From Betaproteobacteria bacterium (GTDB lineage: Bacteria; Pseudomonadota; Gammaproteobacteria; Burkholderiales; SG8-41), in contig JACPTK010000050.1 of the NCBI GenBank assembly GCA_016192825.1, forward strand, positions 87,120 through 151,119: a DNA stretch of 64,000 bases, read 5' to 3'. The translations under genes and the position numbers were made by a program. Numbering within the stretch: position 1 is the stretch's first letter; every line of letters begins with the position of its first letter. Of this stretch, positions 58,231 through 64,000 are shown piece after piece. The notes below the pieces were generated by a model, which was not told where the DNA came from, did not search any database, and saw only the letters and a program-made list of their open reading frames with translations.

Positions 58231-58845
58231 ATGAGGCGACTGGTGCTGGCGAGCAACAACCCCGGCAAGTTGCGCGAGTTCCGGCAGATGCTCGCGCCGC
58301 TCGGCATCGAGGTCGAGCCCCAGTCCGAGCTCGGCGTGCCGGAAGCCGACGAGCCGCACGGGACTTTCGTCGAGAACGCGCTCGCCAAGGCGCGCCACGC
58401 GAGCAGCCGCTCCGGCCTGCCGGCGCTCGCCGACGACTCCGGGATCTGCGTGGAGGCGCTGGGCGGCGCGCCGGGCGTGCAGTCGGCGCGCTACGCCGGC
58501 GCGAACGGCGCAGGCGCGGACCAGGACGCGCGCAACAACCGCAAGCTCGTCGACGCGCTGAAGGACAAATCCGACCGGCGCGCGCACTATTACTGCGTGA
58601 TCGTGCTGGTGCGCCACGCCGCCGACCCCGAGCCGCTGATCGCCGAGGGCCGCTGGCGCGGCGAGGTCATCGCGATCCCGCGCGGCGACGGCGGGTTCGG
58701 CTACGACCCGTATTTCCTGCTGCCCGGGCTTGGCCGCACCGCCGCGGAGCTCATGCCCGACGAGAAGAACGCGGTCAGCCATCGCGGCCAGGCGATGCAG
58801 CGGCTGGTGGAAATGCTGCGCTACGCGCAGTACCTCGACTCGTGA
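58231..58845 (+). CDS. rdgB: XTP/dITP diphosphatase (RdgB/HAM1)
   Basis: The product is 204 residues. The N-terminal nucleotide motif is LVLASNNPGKLREFRQML. The catalytic region is GLPALADDSGICVEALGG, and the C-terminal FGYDPYFLLPG is characteristic. It hydrolyses non-canonical purine triphosphates to prevent their incorporation into DNA. ATG 58231 starts the family sequence; the frame is open upstream through the repeat array. Confidence 0.95.
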   Translation: MRRLVLASNNPGKLREFRQMLAPLGIEVEPQSELGVPEADEPHGTFVENALAKARHASSRSGLPALADDSGICVEALGGAPGVQSARYAGANGAGADQDARNNRKLVDALKDKSDRRAHYYCVIVLVRHAADPEPLIAEGRWRGEVIAIPRGDGGFGYDPYFLLPGLGRTAAELMPDEKNAVSHRGQAMQRLVEMLRYAQYLDS

Positions 58846-58950
58846 AGGCGCCCCGGCCGTTCAGACAGGAGGGGGCTTTCTTGCCACTCTTCGGGCACAC
58901 GCCGATCGCGCGACGCAGCCGGTCCGGCATCGCGGCCTGGGCGGTTGGCC

Positions 58951-59757
58951 GTGGCCGAACGTAAGAAGGAGCTGTCGGATTGCCTGGCAGCGGCGCTCCG
59001 CTACCTCGAGCGGGGCTGGTCGGTGATTCCGATCGAGCCGCGCAGCAAGCGACCGGTGGTGAGCTGGCTCGACTTCCAGAGCCGCCGCCCGACTCGCGCG
59101 GAGGTGATGCACTGGTTCCAGCAGCGACCCGACGCCAACGTCGGCATCGTGACCGGTGCCGTGTCGGGCCTCGTGGTGCTGGACGTCGACGACCGCCACG
59201 GCGGCTCCGAGAGCCTGTCCCGGCTTGAACTCTCGCACGGACCGCTGCCGCTCACCGCGGAGGCGCTTACCGGCGGTGGCGGCAGGCATTTGTATTTCGC
59301 TCATCCGGGAGGCTCCGTCCACAATCGAGTGGCTTTCGTGCCGGGGATGGATGTGCGCGGCGATGGCGGCTGTGTGGTGGCGCCCCCGTCCCTGCATCCG
59401 GGCGGGAAGTCCTACGGTTGGGCGCCCGGGCGGTCTCCCGAGGAGGCGCGCCTCGCGGCCCCGCCGCGCTGGCTGTTGCGCCTCCTGCAGCCCGAGGGCG
59501 GGCGCGCCGGCCATCCGCTTTCGCACTGGCGCGAGGTGGTGCGCCGCCGGATTCCCGAGGGAGAGCGCAACAACACGATCGCATCGCTGGCGGGCCATTT
59601 GTTGCGGCATGGGGTGGACGCCGAGGTCGTGCTGGAGCTGCTGGCGGCCTGGAACCGGGCGCAGTGCGACCCGCCGCTGCCGGAGGATGAGGTGGCGCGT
59701 GTGGTGGACAGCATCGCGCGGCTGCACGAGCGGCGCCGCGAGAGCGGGGAAGAATAA
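58951..59757 (+). CDS. stand-alone bifunctional DNA primase/polymerase (prim-pol) protein
   Basis: The product is about 268 residues starting at GTG 58951, with a TTG six bases upstream as an alternative. The AEP prim-pol fold runs from about residue 10 to 165: GWSVIPIEPRSKRPVV, the catalytic-type GLVVLDVDDRHG near residue 73 and GGGGRHLYFAHPG. A C-terminal helical primase-associated part follows (ERNNTIASLAGHLLRHG and LPEDEVARVVDSIARLHE). Such proteins normally come from phages, plasmids or integrative elements and are usually fused to a helicase, which is absent here. It lies within a housekeeping neighbourhood. Confidence 0.85.
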   Translation: MAERKKELSDCLAAALRYLERGWSVIPIEPRSKRPVVSWLDFQSRRPTRAEVMHWFQQRPDANVGIVTGAVSGLVVLDVDDRHGGSESLSRLELSHGPLPLTAEALTGGGGRHLYFAHPGGSVHNRVAFVPGMDVRGDGGCVVAPPSLHPGGKSYGWAPGRSPEEARLAAPPRWLLRLLQPEGGRAGHPLSHWREVVRRRIPEGERNNTIASLAGHLLRHGVDAEVVLELLAAWNRAQCDPPLPEDEVARVVDSIARLHERRRESGEE

Positions 59758-59822
59758 GGAGACGTCACGGCTCGTCTCGGGGACGCGCCGATCGAGCGTC
59801 GCGACAATGCTTGACGCGCTCG

Positions 59823-59945
59823 ACCCTCACCCCTTCCCCCTCGGTCCCCTCATCCCCTCCCTTCTCCCACAAGGGGAGAAGGAAGATTCGAGCCTCCTCT
59901 CTCCGCTCGAAAGAGGGGCGGAGGTGAGGGACGGGGGGGAAAGGG
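59823..59945. repeat. long imperfect palindrome (CTCACCCC type)
   Basis: The left half is pyrimidine-rich with CCCTCACCCCTTCCCCCTC and CCTTCTCCCAC; the right half answers with AAGGGGAGAAGG and GGGGCGGAGGTGAGGG. I recall this general pattern as a common dispersed repeat in proteobacterial genomes. The rest of the gap, 59758-59988, shows no gene. Confidence 0.85.
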
Positions 59946-59988
59946 CGGCGGCAAACGAATCGCCAACCATTTGCCGAAGGATCAATAA

Positions 59989-61017
59989 ATGATCGAGATC
60001 GACGGTTCGTACGGCGAGGGCGGCGGCCAGCTTACCCGCACCGCCGTTGCGCTCGCGGCGATCACCCGCACGCCGGTGCGGATCGTCAACGTGCGCGCCA
60101 GGCGCGGCAAGCCGGGGCTCGCGCCGCAGCACCTCGCCGCGTTGCGCGCCGTGAGCGCGGTTTGCAGTGCCGCCACGGAGGGGCTCGAGCTGGGGTCGAC
60201 CGCGGTCGCGTTCGATCCGGGGGCCCTCGAGGGCGGCGCGTACCGGTTCGACGTGGGCACCGCGGGCAGCGTCACGCTGGTGCTGCAAGCGGTGCTGCCG
60301 GTGCTGCTCGCAAGCCGCGTGCCGTCGAGCCTCGGCATCACCGGGGGAACCGACATCCGGCAGTCGCCTCCGATTGATTACCTCGGCGAGGTGCTGTTGC
60401 GCCACCTTGCGCGCATGGGCGCGGCCGTGCGCCTCGGCGTGACGAAACGTGGCTATTACCCGCGGGGAGGCGGCGAGGTTGCGGTGGAGATCGCTTCGGC
60501 CCGGCTGCATCCGCTCCGGGCCCCGTCGGCCGGTGCCTTGCGGGCAGTTCGGGGCATCGCGCACGTCTCCAATCTGCCCGCGCACATCCCGGAGCGCATG
60601 CGGGACGCGGCGCTGGGGCAGCTGGGGGCATTTCGCGCGATCGCGCGGATCGCGACACCCGTACTCGCGGACGCCGACGCGATCGGGCGTGGCGGCGCGA
60701 TCGTGGTGTGGGCCGAGACCGAGTACACCGTGCTCGGCGCGGCGCGCGTCGCCGAGCGGGGCGTGCGCGCGGAGGCGCTCGGTGAAGCGGTCGGATGGGA
60801 GCTCAGGACCGATCTCGACGCCGGCGTGACCGTCGACCGCCACGCGGCGGATCAGCTGCTCGTCTATCTGGCGCTCGCGGGAGGGGAATCGACGTTCACG
60901 GTCCGCGAGCTTACTTCTCACACGCGGACGGCGATGTGGCTGATCGGGCGCTTCCTGCCGGTGCGCTTCGTCGAGGAGCGGCTGGACGGGATCGTGCGCG
61001 TGCGGGTCCTGCGATGA
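59989..61017 (+). CDS. rtcA: RNA 3'-terminal phosphate cyclase
   Basis: The product is 342 residues. The N-terminus IEIDGSYGEGGGQLTRTAVA and later GTAGSVTLVLQAVLPVLL, GTDIRQSPPIDYLG and YYPRGGGEVAVEI are the RtcA family blocks. The adenylated catalytic His is expected in LTSHTRTAMWLIG near the C-terminus. The enzyme converts an RNA 3'-phosphate to a 2',3'-cyclic phosphate using ATP. No rtcB or rtcR is adjacent. A 16-residue frame overlaps its stop (61014-61064) and may be a relic of a neighbouring gene. Confidence 0.94.
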   Translation: MIEIDGSYGEGGGQLTRTAVALAAITRTPVRIVNVRARRGKPGLAPQHLAALRAVSAVCSAATEGLELGSTAVAFDPGALEGGAYRFDVGTAGSVTLVLQAVLPVLLASRVPSSLGITGGTDIRQSPPIDYLGEVLLRHLARMGAAVRLGVTKRGYYPRGGGEVAVEIASARLHPLRAPSAGALRAVRGIAHVSNLPAHIPERMRDAALGQLGAFRAIARIATPVLADADAIGRGGAIVVWAETEYTVLGAARVAERGVRAEALGEAVGWELRTDLDAGVTVDRHAADQLLVYLALAGGESTFTVRELTSHTRTAMWLIGRFLPVRFVEERLDGIVRVRVLR

Positions 61018-61077
61018 TGCCGATCCACGAACTCATCTGGCACCGTGACGTGCCGGGCGAATGAGCGCGCGGGCGGC

Positions 61078-61305
61078 TTATCCGCCACCCTTGCGGTAAG
61101 CCCCCAGCGTCCACTCGCCGGACGCTTCGTCGTGGCGCAGGACGTAGGTGTCGCCGTCGCTGGCGGCAACCTTGAAGTAGCGATGATCGGGCGCGAGCCA
61201 GCGGTCCAGGATCGACGCCACCTCCAGCCGCCGCTCCCCGAGCGTGAAAGCGCGCGGCTCCTGCTCGCCGCGGTAGCCGGCGTAGCACTCGACGTGGATC
61301 TTCAT
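61078..61305 (-). CDS. uncharacterised 75-residue protein
   Basis: The product is 75 residues: MKIHVECYAGYRGEQEPRAF at the start, then TLGERRLEVASILDRWL and a C-terminal YRKGGG. ATG 61305 is six bases downstream of GGAGG; ATG 61311 abuts that site and would add only two residues. The predicted fold is small and beta-rich, with no signal peptide. I do not recognise a named family, but the compact, well-ordered sequence and ribosome site support a real gene. It is convergent with rtcA and divergent from the MBL gene. Confidence 0.75.
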   Translation of the reverse strand: MKIHVECYAGYRGEQEPRAFTLGERRLEVASILDRWLAPDHRYFKVAASDGDTYVLRHDEASGEWTLGAYRKGGG

Positions 61306-61369
61306 CGCCATCCTCCGGCAGCCGGTCGGGCTTCCGCGTAGTCTTATATCATTGTCGCACGCCGTCGCC

Positions 61370-62380
61370 ATGCGCCCGATCTTCGACCCGATGCTCGTCA
61401 ACGGCCCCTTCGGCGATCCGGGGCTGTATCTCGATTTCCGCTTCGAGCGGCGCGCGCTGCTCTTCGACCTGGGCGACCTTGCGGCGCTGCCGCCGAAGAA
61501 GCTGCTCCGGGTCTCCGACGTGTTCGTCTCGCACACGCACATGGACCACTTCGCCGGGTTCGACCGCCTGCTGCGCGTCTGCCTCGGCCGCGACACGGCG
61601 GCGCGCCTGTACGGCCCGCCGGGATTCATCGAGCGGGTGGCGCACAAGCTCGACGCGTATACGTGGAACCTCGTCGAGAACTACCCCACGGACTTCACGA
61701 TCGAAGCGTGGGAGATCGATCCGGACGAACGCGTCCGGGGGGCGCGCTTTCGTTGCCACGCGCGGTTCCGGCGCGAGCCGCTCGAGGACCGGCAGGCGCC
61801 CGCGGGCGTTCTGCTCGACGAAAGCGCGTTCCGGGTGCGCGCGGCGCTCCTCGACCATCAGACCCCCTGCCTCGCGTTCGCGGTGGAGGAGAAAACCCAC
61901 GTCAACGTGTGGAAGAACCGTCTCGCCGAGCTCGGCCTGCCCACGGGGCCGTGGCTGAAGGATCTCAAGGAGGCCGTGACGCGCGGCGATCCCGACGACA
62001 CGCCGGTGCGCGCCGGGTGGCGCGACCGCCACGGCACGCACGAGCGGCACTTTGCCCTCGGGGAGCTCAAGCGCCGGGTGCTGCAGCTCGTGCCGGGCGA
62101 GAAGATCTGCTACGTGACCGACGTCGTCTATCATGAGGAGAATGCCGGACGCATCGCGGCGCTGGCGCAGGGCGCCGAGCTGCTCTTCATCGAATGCGTG
62201 TTCCTCGACGAGGACGCCGGCCAGGCGGCGCGGAAGTTTCACCTCACCGCTCGCCAGGCCGGCTGCATCGCGCGCGCCGCGCACGCCAGGACGGTGGTGC
62301 CGTTTCATTTCTCGCCGCGCTACCTGGAGCGCGAGCAGGAATTGCGCGCGGAACTCGAGGGGGCGCGCGCAGGTCAGTGA
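61370..62380 (+). CDS. MBL-fold hydrolase, ribonuclease Z-like
   Basis: The product is 336 residues. The metal motif is VFVSHTHMDHFAGFDRLL near residue 52, with the later ligands in KICYVTDVVYHEE (Asp) and VVPFHFSPRY (His). FDPMLVNGPFGDPGLYLD opens the fold. This layout fits the RNase Z/ElaC branch of MBL enzymes, but the long central insertion and the absence of a typical flexible arm leave tRNA processing unproven. ATG 61370 was preferred to an upstream TTG. Its position beside rtcA hints at RNA-end metabolism, which is inference. Confidence 0.82.
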   Translation: MRPIFDPMLVNGPFGDPGLYLDFRFERRALLFDLGDLAALPPKKLLRVSDVFVSHTHMDHFAGFDRLLRVCLGRDTAARLYGPPGFIERVAHKLDAYTWNLVENYPTDFTIEAWEIDPDERVRGARFRCHARFRREPLEDRQAPAGVLLDESAFRVRAALLDHQTPCLAFAVEEKTHVNVWKNRLAELGLPTGPWLKDLKEAVTRGDPDDTPVRAGWRDRHGTHERHFALGELKRRVLQLVPGEKICYVTDVVYHEENAGRIAALAQGAELLFIECVFLDEDAGQAARKFHLTARQAGCIARAAHARTVVPFHFSPRYLEREQELRAELEGARAGQ

Positions 62381-62410
62381 TAAGTGATGAGCGGGGACAG
62401 GCGGGCGTTT

Positions 62411-62517
62411 GTGAGAGGCAAGGCGTGAGGCGGGAAGCATGAGGCGCGAGGCAAAAGGGGCTGCGAGCCCGGGGACCGGGGTGAGATCGTCATCCCGCAT
62501 CCCTCATCCCTCATCCC
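62411..62517. repeat. heptamer arrays spanning the hemW start
   Basis: Six heptamers at 62411-62452 read GTGAGAG, GCAAGGC, GTGAGGC, GGGAAGC, ATGAGGC, GCGAGGC; the only ATG available for hemW lies in the fifth unit. A second tract at 62490-62517 reads TCATCCC, GCATCCC, TCATCCC, TCATCCC. The two tracts differ in unit and are weakly complementary. Confidence 0.92.
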
Positions 62518-63731
62518 TGAAGTTCAGTGCGCTTCCGCCCCTGTCTCTCTATGTTCATATTCCCTGGTGCGCGCGCAAATGCCCGTATTGCGACTTCAAT
62601 TCGCATGAGGCGCGCGCGGCGGTCCCCGGGAAACGTTACGTCGCGGCACTCGTCGCCGACCTGGAGCAGGCGCTGCCACAGGTGTGGGGGCGGCGGGTCC
62701 ACAGCGTGTTCATTGGCGGTGGAACGCCCAGCCTGTTCTCGGCGCGGAGCATCGACGCGATGCTGGCCGCGGTGCGCGCGCGCCTGGCGCTGGCGCCGGA
62801 CGCGGAGATCACGCTGGAAGCCAACCCGGGCACGATGGAGGCAGACAAGTTCCGCGACTTCCGCGCGGCGGGAATCAACCGGCTGTCGCTCGGCATCCAG
62901 AGCTTCGACCCGCGCCACCTCAAGGTGCTGGGACGCATCCACGACGGCGAGGAGGCGCGGCGCGCCATCGAAATGGCCATGCAGCATTTCGATAACGTGA
63001 ATCTCGATCTCATGTATGGATTGCCGGGGCAAACCCTCGAGGAAGCGCAGACCGATATCGACATCGCGCTCGAGTTCGGTCCACCGCACCTGTCGTGCTA
63101 CCACCTCACCATCGAGCCGAATACCTACTTTCACCGTTATCCGCCGCGATTGCCCGACGACGACGCGACCGCCGCGATGCAGGCGGCGATCGAAGCGCGG
63201 CTCGCCGCGGCGGGCTACGACCACTACGAAGTTTCCGCCTACGCGAAGCTCGATAGGACCCTCATCCCTCATCCCTCATCCCTCATCCCTGCGCGCAGCG
63301 CCCGCTGCGCGCACAACATGAACTACTGGACCTTCGGCGACTATCTGGGGGTGGGCGCCGGCGCGCACGGCAAGATCAGCTTTCCCGGCCGCGTCGTGCG
63401 CGAGACGCGGGTGAAGCATCCCGAGCGCTACATGGAAGCCGCAGGGCGGGGAAATGCGGTGCAGGAGCAGCACGAGGTTCCGGTGGATGATCTTCCCTTC
63501 GAATTCATGATGAATGCCCTGCGGCTTAATGGGGGCTGCACGTTGACGCTGTTCGAGGAGCGCACCGGCCTGCCGCTCACTGCGGTGCTGCGCGAGCTGG
63601 AGGAAGCGGAGCGGCGCGGGCTCGTCGAACGCGACCACGCGCGCATCGCGCCGACCCCGCTCGGGCGGCGGTTCCTCAACGACCTGCTGCAGATCTTCCT
63701 GCGGGGGCCGGCTCGGAGCGTGCCGGCCTAG
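62439..63731 (+). CDS. hemW: HemW-like radical SAM protein with repeat-derived insertions
   Basis: The product is 430 residues of the HemW family (heme chaperone related to coproporphyrinogen III oxidase HemN). The 4Fe-4S ligands Cys44, Cys48 and Cys51 lie in IPWCARKCPYCDFN. Other blocks are VFIGGGTPSLFS, LGIQSFDPRHLKVLGR and DLMYGLPGQTLEEA. Residues 1-30 come from heptamer arrays and are not family-like, so the true start is uncertain. Near residue 280 an extra stretch of about 15 residues (LDRTLIPHPSSLIPARSAR) separates YEVSAYAK from CAHNMNYW; in E. coli only four residues lie there. The stop codon is the first codon of a mobile-element end. Confidence 0.92.
   Translation: MRREAKGAASPGTGVRSSSRIPHPSSLKFSALPPLSLYVHIPWCARKCPYCDFNSHEARAAVPGKRYVAALVADLEQALPQVWGRRVHSVFIGGGTPSLFSARSIDAMLAAVRARLALAPDAEITLEANPGTMEADKFRDFRAAGINRLSLGIQSFDPRHLKVLGRIHDGEEARRAIEMAMQHFDNVNLDLMYGLPGQTLEEAQTDIDIALEFGPPHLSCYHLTIEPNTYFHRYPPRLPDDDATAAMQAAIEARLAAAGYDHYEVSAYAKLDRTLIPHPSSLIPARSARCAHNMNYWTFGDYLGVGAGAHGKISFPGRVVRETRVKHPERYMEAAGRGNAVQEQHEVPVDDLPFEFMMNALRLNGGCTLTLFEERTGLPLTAVLRELEEAERRGLVERDHARIAPTPLGRRFLNDLLQIFLRGPARSVPA
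63261..63288 (+). repeat. CTCATCC heptamer array inside hemW
   Basis: Four tandem CTCATCC units lie within the hemW coding sequence and encode LIPHPSSLIP. The same unit, in another phase, occurs at the gene's 5' end. The insertion keeps the reading frame. Confidence 0.95.
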
Positions 63732-63863
63732 CAGCCTGTCGGACCGGGTCCCATGAAAGGTCGGTGTGAACGCATGAGCGGTGTGTCGCCCGCCGGCACC
63801 GCGGATCAGAATGGCGGTGGCCTGCAAAAACCCGAGCGGAACCCAAAGTCCGACACACTGCTA
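63729..63863. mobile_element. MITE-like or IS-end element, copy 2
   Basis: The segment starts TAGCAGCCTGTCGGAC, whose TAG is the hemW stop, and ends AAGTCCGACACACTGCTA, the imperfect inverse. Its interior matches copy 1 at 33623 (GGTCGGTGTGAACGCATG). No gene lies inside. The right end may be the terminal repeat of an insertion sequence continuing beyond the window. Confidence 0.72.
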
Positions 63864-63929
63864 ACCCAACTTCCACAGTTCGCGGGTGTGAATTGCGGTA
63901 AATCAAGCAGTTAAGCTCTGCGGTCGCCA

Positions 63930-64000
63930 CTACATTTGCAGCATTGCGGGCGGGCGCAGGCGCTCAGGCAGAGTCAGTCCCAGCCGCTCGATGAGGAGCA
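63930..64000 (-). CDS. C-terminal end of an off-window gene, possibly a transposase
   Basis: Only the last 23 codons are visible on the minus strand: LLIERLGLTLPERLRPPAML, QM and a stop (TAG at 63932-63930). The frame is open to the window edge. Its stop lies about 65 bases from a terminal-repeat-like sequence, the usual distance for the end of an insertion-sequence transposase. I cannot identify the family from this fragment. Confidence 0.4.
   Translation of the reverse strand, partial: LLIERLGLTLPERLRPPAMLQM

Noticed and set aside
1..64000. tRNA, rRNA and known riboswitches
   Set aside because: I looked through the longer gaps for cloverleaf-like or conserved riboswitch cores and saw none; this was by eye and a covariance-model search could still find one.

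Overview
The window looks like the chromosome of a GC-rich betaproteobacterium, probably Burkholderiales or a relative. The evidence is seven periplasmic Bug-type solute receptors in the first 21 kb, a yicC-gmk-rpoZ-spoT block facing rph-rdgB, an MlaC-like protein and a GlrK/QseG/GlrR-like sigma-54 signalling operon. No tRNA, rRNA or CRISPR array was seen.

Bases 1-23,000 are an accessory catabolic region. Orphan Bug receptors alternate with enzymes for small carboxylic acids and acyl-CoAs: a tricarballylate-dehydrogenase-like flavoprotein, a PEP mutase/isocitrate lyase homologue, two CapA-like proteins, two MmgE/PrpD proteins, an amidohydrolase, a cysteine-less thiolase with a DUF35 partner, a fused CoA-transferase and three NAD(P)-type oxidoreductases. 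No TctA/TctB membrane component is present. Bases 23,000-30,700 hold a MetC-like PLP enzyme and a molybdenum hydroxylase locus with two large subunits sharing one FAD subunit and one 2Fe-2S subunit.

Bases 30,700-43,000 hold a 942-residue DUF349 protein, a 51-residue zinc-ribbon protein coupled to psiE, a crotonase followed by an orphan HicB and a broken crotonase tail, and a lower-GC two-gene island (uncharacterised protein and secreted ankyrin protein) flanked by inverted copies of one hairpin element. Then come a CaiB-type CoA-transferase, methylmalonyl-CoA epimerase, an Ldh2-type dehydrogenase and an M28 peptidase. Bases 43,000-53,200 look like an envelope and signalling region: MlaC-like protein, receiver-MBL protein, GlrK/QseG/GlrR-like operon, then a run of small exported or membrane proteins. 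Two sequences very close to the sigma-54 consensus lie here, before the MlaC-like gene and before an EF-hand/BON gene. Bases 53,200-63,700 are housekeeping (spoT, rpoZ, gmk, yicC, rph, rdgB, hemW), with prim-pol, rtcA, a small protein and an MBL hydrolase between rdgB and hemW. The right edge carries what looks like the end of an insertion sequence.

The most striking feature is a set of at least fifteen intergenic arrays of 7- or 8-base tandem units. The unit differs from locus to locus, and at most loci one arm is mirrored by a complementary arm made of units of the same length. Two heptamer tracts lie inside the hemW reading frame, and other arrays supply the last codons or stop codon of their neighbours. 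I know of no name for this class of element and treat it as the main discovery candidate.
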